Source of the DNA: Polyangiaceae bacterium
Lineage (GTDB): Bacteria; Myxococcota; Polyangia; Polyangiales; Polyangiaceae
Reading direction: 5' to 3'
Assembly (NCBI GenBank): GCA_025936205.1
Contig: JAICTU010000179.1
Span: 1 to 16,098 of the forward strand
DNA length: 16,098 nucleotides
A model generated the notes under the pieces. The model was not told the origin of the DNA, made no database searches, and saw only the letters and a program-made list of their open reading frames with translations. Below are positions 7,265-14,806 of this stretch, piece after piece. The position numbers and the translations under genes were made by a program. Each line of letters opens with the position of its first letter. Position 1 is the first letter of the stretch.

Positions 7265-8472
7265 CAGAACTGGGAGTAGTCCCGTACCTGCATCGTGTCG
7301 TGGAGCCTCGTGCGCAGGCGGCCGAGTGCCGAGAGGGTGCGCAGCAGGGGCTGCGGCAAGCCTCCGAGGGCACGCAGCATCTGAGTCTGCAGCCAGAGCG
7401 CCGTACGGCTGTCGGGGATCAGCGTGCGAGCCGTCTGCAGCGCAAAGACGCGGCTGCCTTGCACGTAGTCCATCAGCGCGGCCTCGTAGGCAGGAAAAGC
7501 CCGCGTGTGGTCGCCGCGCGCTGCCGCCAGCTCGCCAGCAAGCACATATGCGCCCACCACCGCGAGGCTCGTGCTGCCACCCACCGCCGGTCCGGGGCAG
7601 TACCCCGCGTCACCGGCCAGCGTCACGCGCCCGCGCGACCAGCTGTCCATGCGCAGCTGGGTGATGGAGTCGAAGTAAAACGCGGAGCTGGTCGCGAGCT
7701 CCTCGAGCAGGCGCGGCACCTCCCAGCCGAGCCCGGCGAAGGCCTCCCGTAGGCATTGCTTCTGGGCGGCGATGTCGCGGTGATGTACGCGCAGGGGGCG
7801 ATCGCTGCGCCAGAAAAAGACAGCCCGCGCATCCGGCAGGTTGCGCGCGCTGTAGAGCCCGACCACCCGCCGCACGCTGCTGTACAGCAGTACACGATTG
7901 CTGAGCTCGAGATGATTGGGCAGCGTCAGGACGGCGAGGTAGGCACCGAGAAAATGGCTGAAGTCCGCTTCGGGACCGAAGACGAGGCGCCGTACGCCCG
8001 AGTGCAGTCCATCGGCTCCGACCACGAGCTCAAAGCGGCGCGCCGGGCCCTGCTCGAACTCCACATCGACGCCGCCCTCGTCCTGGCGTAGCTCGCGGAT
8101 CGCGTTGCCGAACAGCGTCTCCACGCGCCCGCCCAGGCCGCCGTGCAAGACCTCGCTCAGCTCATCTCGCAGGATCTCGATGTGCCGATCCGAGAAGGCC
8201 GCCATGACCCGGGCCAGGTCCACTTCCACGGGCGGGCAACCCTCGCGCAGCAACGTCATATGGTCGGTGCCGGTGCTCCGGCTCTGCACCAGCGGCAGCA
8301 GGCCCATCCGCTCCACGATGCCGATCGAGGGGCTGAACAAGTCGACGGCGTGCCCGCCCGTCTTGCGCGCGCGGGGCGCGCGCTCCACCAGCGTCGGCTG
8401 AAAGCCGTAGCGCTGCAGCCAGTATGCCAGCACCGGGCCGGCGATGCTCGCCCCCGAGATCAGGATCCGCAT
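7261..8472 (-). CDS. FAD-dependent monooxygenase (PHBH / TetX-like class A flavoprotein)
   Basis: This 403-residue protein has the three FAD signatures of group A flavoprotein hydroxylases. These are the GASIAG dinucleotide-binding loop at 7-12 with Glu30 closing the fold, the DG motif GADGLHSGVR at 152-161, and the GD motif LAGDAGYCPGPAVGGSTSLA from 286. Such enzymes hydroxylate aromatic or polyketide substrates, including antibiotics (TetX), with NAD(P)H and oxygen. A strong Shine-Dalgarno (GGGAGG, about seven bases before the ATG) fixes the start at 8472. It is divergent from a TetR gene, with a palindromic operator between them, so substrate-induced expression is likely. That arrangement suggests a xenobiotic or antibiotic response, but the substrate is unknown. 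Confidence 0.92.
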   Translation of the reverse strand: MRILISGASIAGPVLAYWLQRYGFQPTLVERAPRARKTGGHAVDLFSPSIGIVERMGLLPLVQSRSTGTDHMTLLREGCPPVEVDLARVMAAFSDRHIEILRDELSEVLHGGLGGRVETLFGNAIRELRQDEGGVDVEFEQGPARRFELVVGADGLHSGVRRLVFGPEADFSHFLGAYLAVLTLPNHLELSNRVLLYSSVRRVVGLYSARNLPDARAVFFWRSDRPLRVHHRDIAAQKQCLREAFAGLGWEVPRLLEELATSSAFYFDSITQLRMDSWSRGRVTLAGDAGYCPGPAVGGSTSLAVVGAYVLAGELAAARGDHTRAFPAYEAALMDYVQGSRVFALQTARTLIPDSRTALWLQTQMLRALGGLPQPLLRTLSALGRLRTRLHDTMQVRDYSQFC

Positions 8473-8504
8473 GGCTCTTCCTCCCTGTTCTTGCGTCGGG
8501 TAAT

Positions 8505-8522
8505 TTACCTACCGGTAAGTAA
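8505..8522. promoter_or_regulatory. TetR-type palindromic operator between the monooxygenase and its regulator
   Basis: TTACCTACCGGTAAGTAA is a palindrome with eight of nine base pairs matching, and flanking TAA/TTA extend it to 26 bases (8501-8526, 11 of 13 pairs). It lies 33 bases upstream of the monooxygenase start and 74 bases upstream of tetR. This is the size and place of an operator for the TetR protein encoded next door. Binding would block the monooxygenase promoter; effect on tetR itself is less certain. Confidence 0.75.
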
Positions 8523-8559
8523 CTTAAAGAAAGCACCGCGCGCGGGTGAGGGCAAGGGA

Positions 8560-8589
8560 TTACTTTTGTGACGTCGTCCGCAGTACACT
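8560..8589 (+). promoter_or_regulatory. Candidate sigma-70-type promoter giving a leaderless tetR mRNA
   Basis: TTACTT (8560-8565) and TACACT (8584-8589) are 18 bases apart, and the latter fits the -10 pattern TANNNT. The tetR ATG begins six bases after it, and no Shine-Dalgarno is present, so transcription could start at or near the A of the start codon. The -35 match is weak. Confidence 0.35.
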
Positions 8590-8595
8590 GATCGC

Positions 8596-9186
8596 ATGGC
8601 GAGACCGACGGACACCCGCGAGCGCATCTTGTCCGCCGCGCGTGTCTTGTTCACGGAGCGGGGGGTGCAGCAGACCAGCCTGCGCGACATCGCAGAGCAC
8701 CTGGGGCTCACCAAGCCGGCGCTCTACTACCACTTCGACTCGCGGGAGGCGCTGCTCGCCAGTCTGGTCCAGCCGCTGATGGATGATTGCGAAGCGTTTG
8801 TGTCGGAGCGCGCCGGCGCGCCGCCGCCCGAGCTCCGCAGGTTTCTCTCCGACTACTTCGATCTCCTGCATCGCCACCGCGAGTTGCTGACGCTGCTGGT
8901 CCGCGACCTGTCCACGCTCGGCGCGCTCGACCTGGGCCGTCGCCTGATCGAATGGCGGCAGCGCATCACCGTGCTGCTGGTCGGATCGCGTGCTTCCCTG
9001 GCCGACCGCGTGCGAGCGACGGTGGCGATCGGCGGGCTCTCCGACTGTATCGTTGAGCTGCCGGGTGAGCCCGTGGAAAAGGTGAAGGCGCATGCGGTGG
9101 AGGCCGCCAGTGCCGTACTGGAGGGCGCGCGCGCTTCGGTCCGGTCCGCGGCGGGCGCGCAGCGAGGCTCGACTCGACGAGCCTGA
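8596..9186 (+). CDS. TetR/AcrR-family transcriptional regulator
   Basis: This 196-residue protein opens with a typical TetR DNA-binding domain: RERILSAARVLFTERG, then the helix-turn-helix TSLRDIAEHLGLTKPALYYH at about 27-46, followed by SREALLASL. The C-terminal ligand domain (from about 60) is divergent, as usual, so the inducer cannot be read. It is divergently placed to the FAD monooxygenase with the palindrome at 8505-8522 between them, the common layout of a repressor controlling its neighbour and responding to that enzyme's substrate. The last 15 residues are Arg/Ala/Ser-rich and look unstructured. Confidence 0.93.
   Translation: MARPTDTRERILSAARVLFTERGVQQTSLRDIAEHLGLTKPALYYHFDSREALLASLVQPLMDDCEAFVSERAGAPPPELRRFLSDYFDLLHRHRELLTLLVRDLSTLGALDLGRRLIEWRQRITVLLVGSRASLADRVRATVAIGGLSDCIVELPGEPVEKVKAHAVEAASAVLEGARASVRSAAGAQRGSTRRA
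9165..9184 (+). repeat. Hairpin over the 3' end of tetR
   Basis: AGGCTCG (9165-9171) and CGAGCCT (9178-9184) form a perfect 7-bp stem with a six-base loop, running into the stop codon. No T run follows. It may protect the mRNA end or act in Rho-dependent termination. Confidence 0.4.
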
Positions 9187-9248
9187 TCGCCGGGCTGGGT
9201 GGGCTCCGCAGGTTCAATCGCAGCCGCGATCTTCCCGGGGCTGAGGGC

Positions 9249-9296
9249 GCGCTGCGCAAGCTGTGCATTCTGCGCAGCCCGCGCTGCGCAAGCTGT
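9249..9296 (+). repeat. Two 16-bp direct repeats with a 32-bp period
   Basis: GCGCTGCGCAAGCTGT occurs at 9249-9264 and again at 9281-9296 without mismatch, separated by 16 bases. The palindrome TGCGCA also occurs between them, and a shorter copy, CTGCGCAAG, lies near 9332-9340. Role unknown; possible remnants of a repeat family or binding sites. Confidence 0.6.
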
Positions 9297-9472
9297 CCGG
9301 CGTTGCGCGAGGCGTGAGTGCCTCGTTCCGGACTGCGCAAGTCGATGACGTTGTTCGGCCTGGTGCAGCGGGTTTGAAATGATTCCTGAATCCACCGGTC
9401 GGGTGAGCCGCAGGGCTGTCCGCGTTCGGAGCAACCCAGCGCACGGCTCGGGCCAGAAGCGAAGCGTTTAGG

Positions 9473-9490
9473 TTGGTAAGGGCTTTGCAT
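9473..9490 (+). promoter_or_regulatory. Sigma-54 (-24/-12) promoter of the lectin gene
   Basis: TTGGTAAGGGCTTTGCAT matches the sigma-54 consensus Y-T-G-G-C-A-C-G-R-N3-T-T-G-C-W at all but two of the defined positions. The GG (9475-9476) and GC (9487-9488) doublets are separated by exactly 10 bases, as the family requires. Transcription would start near 9500, leaving a leader of about 58 bases before the lectin ATG. Confidence 0.6.
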
Positions 9491-9557
9491 TAACGCGGCG
9501 AAACTCGGTCGGCGTGCGGGCGCCGCTCTTTGCATTGGTTTGAAAGGCCACGCAGAC

Positions 9558-11327
9558 ATGTATTCCGTAAAGAGTGTCGGTCGCTGGATGAGGCCGATCA
9601 CGGGGGTCGCCCTGCTGATCGCCTGTGGTGCACCGCTCGATGATTCCTCGACCAGCAGCGATGACAGCACCGATCAAGAGCAGTTGGCCAGCCAGGATGA
9701 AACAGAGTTCGGCACCTCGGAAGAGGCGCTCAGCTCCTGCAATGGCCCGGATGACTCGAACATGCTCGCGGCAGGCCTGGCCGTGGCGGTCGCCAAGGAG
9801 CTCGGCCGCTGGGACGTGAACACCGACTTCGTCGTGAACAACGGCAAGCTCGCGCTGTCCACGACCGGCGCGTTGCACTGCGGCTCCAACTGCCCGCGCA
9901 TCGCGGCGCTGCTCGCGCTGCAGGATGATGCCTCGAACACCATCCCGAACCACGTCGCCTCGAGCTTCCGCGCGAACCTCACCAAGTGGTACGGGCTGCA
10001 GAAAACTGCGCTGACCAACCTGGTCGCTACCAAGCTCACGCGCGACGAGGGCATCTTCCAGATCCGCTCGAAGACCACCGGCAAGTACATCGTGCCGCAG
10101 AACGGCTCGACCACGAGCGGCGTGGTGCTGGAGGAGTCGGATCAGTACACCGGCACCACCGCCTCGCAGTGGCGCGTGAAGCTGAATGGCACGAAGCGGC
10201 AGTTCGTCAACATCAAGAGCGGCCTGTGCATGGATCTGTCTTCCAACACGAGCAGCTCGACGACGATCGTGCAGCGGGCGTGCAGCGGTGCCAAAACGCA
10301 GGACTTCCGGATCGGCAACTTAAACCCAGGCATCTACACCATTCGCAGCGACTACAACCAGGCCTTCATCCCGCAGGGCGGCTCGAGCGCCAACGGCACG
10401 GATATCGTGCAGTCGACGGTGACGGGCGCGGCGCAGGAAGGGTGGGTGTTCACGCCGTATGGCAGCGGCACGCATCTGGATCTGCTGGAGACCATCACCG
10501 CCGTGTTCAGCCTCAAAGTGGCGCACACGGGCTATGGCTGGGCAGTCCAGAGCAGCAGCACGAGCGATGGGGTGCCTGTCGTCCAGCAGCCGTACGACGC
10601 AAACGATGACCGCTTCCACTGGTATGTGACGCAGGTGGGCACGTACAACAACAACGGCACCAACCAGCTGCAGTACCAGTACATGAACCGCCGCACCGGC
10701 AAGTGCATGGACCTCGACGGCTCGCGCATCGTCCAGCGCACCTGCTCGACCTCGAACACGCAGAAGTTCTTGATGGTCCCGACGGGCAACCTGCGGAACG
10801 TCATGTATGCGTGGGGCGGCAACACGGTCGACGTGCAGGGCGGTTCCACTGCGTCCGGAGCGCCCGTGGTCGTGGGCCCGGCCGGCGAGGGCTGGCAGAT
10901 GTTCAATATGGTCACGTTCGACCCGATCGTCGCGATCGAGCCGCACCGCCTCAGCTACTCGTACACGGCGGCGAACGCGGCGGCCTGCGGTAACTACGAC
11001 TGGTACAATATCTCGCAGCCGAACGGCATGGCGCTGGCAGACCCGAAGTCGACCTGGGTGCAGCTGATCTTCGCCGGCGGTAAGCAGACCGCGAGCGGGA
11101 CCGACACCAACCCCTACCTCGCGCAGCAGGTGAACGGAAACCAGGTCGCGATCGATCCCACGTACGGCCTCGACGAGGACAGCTCGAGCAGCACCGGAAG
11201 CTGCAAGGCCGCCTGTGTCGCGATCAGCGCCTCCAAGAACCTCGCCGGCCAGTGCTGCGCGTGCAACGGTGTGACCAAGGCGTTCGTGAAATCCCCGGTA
11301 AACTCCATCACCTTCTCGTGCCAGTGA
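9558..11327 (+). CDS. Ricin-type (R-type) beta-trefoil lectin lipoprotein
   Basis: This 589-residue protein has a lipoprotein signal ending A-L-L-I-A-C23, then an Asp/Ser-rich linker to about 60. Residues 61-162 form an unidentified helical domain with Cys61, Cys108 and Cys112. From about 165 to 450 come repeated beta-trefoil units with Q-W-type endings: SQWRVK, TQDFRIG, EGWVFTP, FHWYVTQ, TQKFLMV and EGWQMFN, plus KSGLCMDL and RTGKCMDL units. This indicates about two ricin-B-like carbohydrate-binding domains. The tail (455-589) has its own character, with CGNYDWYNISQPNGM and a Cys cluster (549, 553, 566, 567, 569, 588). It carries no catalytic domain I recognise. The ATG at 9558 follows GAAAGG at about 10 bases; a TTG at 9540 is in frame but less likely. 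Confidence 0.88.
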   Translation: MYSVKSVGRWMRPITGVALLIACGAPLDDSSTSSDDSTDQEQLASQDETEFGTSEEALSSCNGPDDSNMLAAGLAVAVAKELGRWDVNTDFVVNNGKLALSTTGALHCGSNCPRIAALLALQDDASNTIPNHVASSFRANLTKWYGLQKTALTNLVATKLTRDEGIFQIRSKTTGKYIVPQNGSTTSGVVLEESDQYTGTTASQWRVKLNGTKRQFVNIKSGLCMDLSSNTSSSTTIVQRACSGAKTQDFRIGNLNPGIYTIRSDYNQAFIPQGGSSANGTDIVQSTVTGAAQEGWVFTPYGSGTHLDLLETITAVFSLKVAHTGYGWAVQSSSTSDGVPVVQQPYDANDDRFHWYVTQVGTYNNNGTNQLQYQYMNRRTGKCMDLDGSRIVQRTCSTSNTQKFLMVPTGNLRNVMYAWGGNTVDVQGGSTASGAPVVVGPAGEGWQMFNMVTFDPIVAIEPHRLSYSYTAANAAACGNYDWYNISQPNGMALADPKSTWVQLIFAGGKQTASGTDTNPYLAQQVNGNQVAIDPTYGLDEDSSSSTGSCKAACVAISASKNLAGQCCACNGVTKAFVKSPVNSITFSCQ

Positions 11328-11363
11328 TTCGAGCCCGGGCCTGAGCGCCCCGATCGAGCCCAA

Positions 11364-11401
11364 CAGCGGCCCGGCAGCAATGTCGGGCCGCTGAGGTTTT
11401 G
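11364..11401 (+). terminator. Intrinsic terminator after the lectin gene
   Basis: CAGCGGCCCG (11364-11373) and CGGGCCGCTG (11384-11393) form a perfect 10-bp GC-rich stem with a 10-base loop, followed by AGGTTTTG. It ends the lectin transcript 37 bases after the stop and also sits just beyond the end of the convergent barrel gene. Confidence 0.8.
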
Positions 11402-11409
11402 TCTGCGCC

Positions 11410-12504
11410 TCAGAACGAGAGCTCGCTGGCGAGGCCGAGCGAAGGCCCGCCGCTGACGGCGTTGCGCGCCTGGTAGCCCCCACGCGCCGAGATCCGGAAT
11501 TCCTGGTTCAGCTGCACGCCGAGCTCCGCGAGCAGACGCACACCGTACTCGTCCGCGTTGGGCATGTTGGTCGCTTCAATGATCGGTGAAAGCAGGAGCC
11601 GGTCGCTCATGATGATGTCGACCTTGGTGAAGTAGCGCGAGCCGAAGCCCTGGATGCTCTCGAATCCCACGCTCAGATTGCTGCCGTATGGATCGCCGAA
11701 GGTCAGGTCGGCGCCCGCGCCCATCGAGAAGTCCACTTCGGTCACGCCGGTCACCAGGTGGCCGCCGAGATGCACGCTGTCTGCCATGCGAAGTGTCAGC
11801 CACGGAGCGGCATAGTTGAGGCCGACGTCTTTTTCACCGCTCTCGCCGTTCGTGTGCGGAGAGGTGCCGCGCACCAGGCCGAGCCGTACGCCAAACTCGC
11901 TGACCGTGCGCAGCGGACGATAGGCGTAGCTCGCTTCCAGGCGGTAGTAATGGTCGTCCACCGACTGAGTCGTGGGCGATGAATCCGGGGTGGTTCCCGG
12001 GACCAGCCGCGTGCTCTTGCCGAAGGTCACCCATTCGCCGCTGACCCGCGCCGTGGAGCGCAAGCCGCTCACACGGCGCAGCGCGGCCTTCTCGGCGGCT
12101 TCGTCCTCCTCCAGCTGCACCTGCACCGGAAAGGGATGCTCGCGACTGGCGAAGCCGGGCAAACGCTGCCCGTCCGGCAGCTCGAGCTCGATGGCGTAGC
12201 TCAAGCCCCCGTCGCGCACGTCCTCCGGACCGATCACGGCCAGGTACGACTGCGCCCCGCGCTGGAAGGGCACCTCGTGGAACGCGGTCTCTCCGGCTTC
12301 ACGGTGCAACAGCAGCGCGCGCCCGAGCGCCTCCGGATGAGCGAAGTCCGCGAGCACCTGCAGCGGCTGGGCCGCCTGTGCGTTGGAGACCGGCGCATGA
12401 TGGAGCTCGGGCAGGACCGGAGCTGGATCGGCCGACGCCGCCGCGGCCAGGAGCAGGCCGGCACCCAGCACGAGCGAACGCAAACAGAGCTGCTGCATTA
12501 CCAT
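11410..12504 (-). CDS. Outer-membrane beta-barrel protein, shorter paralogue of its upstream neighbour
   Basis: This 364-residue protein has a Sec signal (hydrophobic 8-24, cleavage after A-S-A25). A beta-sandwich-like domain at about 30-130 contains YLAVIGPEDVRDGGLSYAIE, and from about 150 alternating amphipathic strands run to a terminal Phe in LASELSF, as in outer-membrane barrels. It lines up with the upstream gene product over both parts: HHAPVSNAQAAQPLQV matches HHQRPRLALVGDPLSI, YYRLEASY matches DYRLEADF, and the ends GGYQARNAVSGGP and GSYQGRNIKHSGP correspond. The start overlaps the upstream stop by seven bases; GGAGGAG lies 10 bases before this ATG. A second in-frame ATG at 12498 (TAATG overlap) is possible. 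The genes form an operon. Function is unknown. Confidence 0.83.
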   Translation of the reverse strand: MVMQQLCLRSLVLGAGLLLAAAASADPAPVLPELHHAPVSNAQAAQPLQVLADFAHPEALGRALLLHREAGETAFHEVPFQRGAQSYLAVIGPEDVRDGGLSYAIELELPDGQRLPGFASREHPFPVQVQLEEDEAAEKAALRRVSGLRSTARVSGEWVTFGKSTRLVPGTTPDSSPTTQSVDDHYYRLEASYAYRPLRTVSEFGVRLGLVRGTSPHTNGESGEKDVGLNYAAPWLTLRMADSVHLGGHLVTGVTEVDFSMGAGADLTFGDPYGSNLSVGFESIQGFGSRYFTKVDIIMSDRLLLSPIIEATNMPNADEYGVRLLAELGVQLNQEFRISARGGYQARNAVSGGPSLGLASELSF

Positions 12505-14393
12505 GAGTAGAGGACTCCTCCACCGAAGCCGGGCCCGGAGTGCTTGATGTTGCGGCCCTGGTACGAGCCGCGGACGCTGAGGACCAGATCGGGCAAGATG
12601 CGGTAGCCGACCTGCGCAATGCCGCGCACCCCGACATCGCTCTGGCCCGTGGAGGTATTTTCCACGCTGGTGTTGTCGTTTTGCGGCCGCACCTCGTCAT
12701 TCCGGACGATCACGCCTGCCGGTTGATTGCCCACCTCCGAGCGCAGCACGATCGGAAACATCGAGAGCGGCGCGATCGTCAGCTGGGTGATGCCGCGCAC
12801 GCCGATGGTCCCCAGGATCTCTCCACCGATGGTCACGTTGGTACCTTGATCGCTGCCGATGCGCAGGTGCCCCTGCAACCCGCCGCTCACGCCGTTGTCG
12901 TCCAGCCCGAGCAACGTGCGCGCGATGATCGATACCGACTCGCGGAAGGCGTATTCCGCCTCCAGGTAGCCGTAGGTCAGCCCGACCTTGCGCGGCGACT
13001 TACCGAGCTGATCGAGATCGACCAGCGTGCCGCCCACCCCGCGGTACACGCCAAAACCGCTGCGCAGCGCGCGCAGCTTGGTGTCGCGCAGGCGCAGCCC
13101 GAAGTCCGCTTCCAGCCGGTAGTCTCGATCATTGGCCTTCAGCCGATTGTAGTCGGCGTAGTCCGCCGTGAACTGCGCGGTCGCCCTGGGCCGATGAGGC
13201 GGCTCGTAGTCCCAGTCGGAGCGCGTGGGGACATCGATCGGATCCTCCGACGTACCGACCACGGGCCGCGCGTGGCCGCTGCCATCGACCACCTCGATGA
13301 AGTACTCGAGCCCGTCGAGTTGCACTGCCGGACCCGGCACTGTGGCCACGAAGAAGCGAGGCGCCGCAGGCTGCGCCGGCAGCGACTGAAACGTCTCCAC
13401 TTTGGGGCTCTTGTAGTGCACGACCACGCCGGGAGCGGCGCGATCGAGCTCGACGCCGATGCTCAGCGGATCGCCCACCAGGGCCAGCCGCGGCCGCTGA
13501 TGGTGCGCGAGACCGGGCACGGGAGGCGCCACCGGCGTTTTCCCACCCTTGGCTTCGATCAGGCTGCGCAGCTGCTGCGCTTGTTCCTGCAGAGCACCAG
13601 CGAAGCGGTTGTTCGGATGCTCCTGAGTGAAACGCGCATAGGCCTCGATGCGCGTCTGGGGAGCGGCGCCGTGCAACTCCGTGAACAGGCGCGAGAGGGC
13701 TTGCCCGTCAGCATCTTCCGCAGTGATGGCGGGCGAGGGCGTGGTAACAGGCCCCTGCGCAGCCGCGACGGGCGCCGGCGCGCCCTCGCGCGGGCGAGCG
13801 ACCCGGGCGATCACGATGTCGCCCGGCTCCGCAGGCCGATCGAGCGTGCCCTCGGCGACCGCGAGACTCATGTGCGGCCGCACCTGCCGCACCGAGAGCT
13901 GCCCGATCCGGAAGCGATCCTCGACCACCTTGCCCGTCACCGGGTGCTTCAGCTTCAGCGGGCGCCACAGCTCCACGGCCCCGGCGGGCGCGAGCCCTTG
14001 CGCCTCCGAGAGATCGAGGATCACGTCGTTGCCCTGCACGGCCAGCACGCGCCCCTCGCGCTGCTCGGTCGGCGGCGCGTCAGCGGCGTCGGACGGAGCC
14101 GGGGAGGGCGTCGCAGGCGGGGCCGCAGGGGCGACGGCTGTTGCAGCGGGGGTAGGTAGGGGTGCGGCAGCCGCCGGCGACAGGGCCACTGCCGACGGGG
14201 CCGCTGGCGAGGCGCCTGCCAGAGCCTTTGCGCTGGCCGAAGCCCGGGCAGCGCCTGCGCTTGGACGCGCTGCCGCGGGTGCACTCGACTGAGCGCTCGC
14301 GAGCGAGCTACAGAGCCCGAGCGCCAGCGAGAACCCAGTCGACCAAAGGCGCTCGAGGCGCAGCCGGCGCGCAGCCAGCGAGGCGATGTGCAT
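12498..14393 (-). CDS. Outer-membrane beta-barrel protein with Ala/Pro-rich linker and SH3-like N-terminal domain
   Basis: This 631-residue protein has a signal peptide (cleavage near 34). An Ala/Pro/Ser linker spans about 35-108. A beta-barrel-like domain at 112-198 (EGRVLAVQGNDVILDLSEAQ, then PVTGKVVEDRFRIGQLSV and GDIVIARV) resembles the C-terminal domain of the flagellar protein FlgT and similar SH3-like folds. A helical TPR-like stretch (228-282) is followed by an Ig/beta-sandwich domain (about 295-390, with LDGLEYFIEVVDGSG) and a C-terminal membrane barrel of about 230 residues ending in Trp (GGVLYSW). It heads a two-gene operon with its shorter paralogue. The ATG at 14393 was chosen because the signal peptide follows; it has no clear Shine-Dalgarno. 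Possible roles are a pore, an envelope anchor or a secretion accessory; none is shown. Confidence 0.83.
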   Translation of the reverse strand: MHIASLAARRLRLERLWSTGFSLALGLCSSLASAQSSAPAAARPSAGAARASASAKALAGASPAAPSAVALSPAAAAPLPTPAATAVAPAAPPATPSPAPSDAADAPPTEQREGRVLAVQGNDVILDLSEAQGLAPAGAVELWRPLKLKHPVTGKVVEDRFRIGQLSVRQVRPHMSLAVAEGTLDRPAEPGDIVIARVARPREGAPAPVAAAQGPVTTPSPAITAEDADGQALSRLFTELHGAAPQTRIEAYARFTQEHPNNRFAGALQEQAQQLRSLIEAKGGKTPVAPPVPGLAHHQRPRLALVGDPLSIGVELDRAAPGVVVHYKSPKVETFQSLPAQPAAPRFFVATVPGPAVQLDGLEYFIEVVDGSGHARPVVGTSEDPIDVPTRSDWDYEPPHRPRATAQFTADYADYNRLKANDRDYRLEADFGLRLRDTKLRALRSGFGVYRGVGGTLVDLDQLGKSPRKVGLTYGYLEAEYAFRESVSIIARTLLGLDDNGVSGGLQGHLRIGSDQGTNVTIGGEILGTIGVRGITQLTIAPLSMFPIVLRSEVGNQPAGVIVRNDEVRPQNDNTSVENTSTGQSDVGVRGIAQVGYRILPDLVLSVRGSYQGRNIKHSGPGFGGGVLYSW

Positions 14394-14806
14394 CGAGTGA
14401 GACACGAGGTCGCCACGACTGCAAGCCCTGGACCAGCACCCGGCCGAAACCCTGGCTGAATGCAGACCAACAGTTGCACGCACGAAAACTCAGCGCGGGC
14501 CCAGAACCGTGAACTTCGCTGCGTGACCGGCATTCACAGCTGTGGTGAAACCATGGCAACCGGCTGACGTAGTGTCGAAGGATTGCCGCCCGCCCCGGCG
14601 CGCGCCGCCTACCGAGCCCTCCATCTGACGAACGGTACGCTTTCAGGAGGGCTCGGCCCCCCAGCGCCCCGCGCGACCCCAGAAGATGCCCACTGCACGA
14701 GGCGCTCCAGGGCGCGGGAGCGCTGAAACAGCTGCGTCGTGGTGGACCACGCTTTGCTACTCTCCAAGCCGCTCTCCATGGCGGACCACCTACAAATGCA
14801 GACCAG
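14394..14806. other. Divergent region between the barrel operon and the metallopeptidase gene
   Basis: No credible gene in these 413 bases; open frames crossing it are antisense to neighbours or lack protein character. It must hold the promoter of the barrel operon (minus), which I could not identify, and that of the peptidase (plus), for which a weak sigma-54 candidate is present at 14742-14758. A similar motif, GCGGACCAC, lies 40 bases after the GTGGACCAC that overlaps that candidate. Confidence 0.5.
14742..14758 (+). promoter_or_regulatory. Weak sigma-54 promoter candidate for the metallopeptidase
   Basis: GTGGACCACGCTTTGCT has GG (14744-14745) and GC (14756-14757) exactly 10 bases apart and a full TTTGCT -12 element, but the -24 side is poor beyond TGG. 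The predicted start near 14769 leaves a leader of about 38 bases. Confidence 0.28.

Larger units (their letters stand above)
9187..9557. other. Intergenic region with short repeats and the lectin promoter
   Basis: No credible gene in these 371 bases. The left half holds a direct repeat (9249-9296) and a hairpin CGAGGC-GTGAGT-GCCTCG at 9308-9325, flanked at some distance by CCGG on both sides (9297-9300, 9328-9331). The right half holds a sigma-54 promoter and two copies of CTTTGCATT (9483-9491 and 9528-9536). Confidence 0.6.

Noticed and set aside
9528..9536. Second CTTTGCATT copy as another sigma-54 -12 element
   Set aside because: The nearest GG upstream is 11 bases from the GC instead of 10, and the -24 half does not match.
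10320..11483. Minus-strand open frame (387 codons) opposite the lectin gene
   Set aside because: Shadow of the lectin coding strand; composition is Arg/Ala/Val/His-rich without motifs, and it crosses the lectin terminator.
12540..14159. Long plus-strand open frame (539 codons) opposite the barrel gene
   Set aside because: Arg/His/Asp/Leu-rich shadow of a high-GC gene, with no start signal; the minus strand has signal peptides and matching paralogous sequence.
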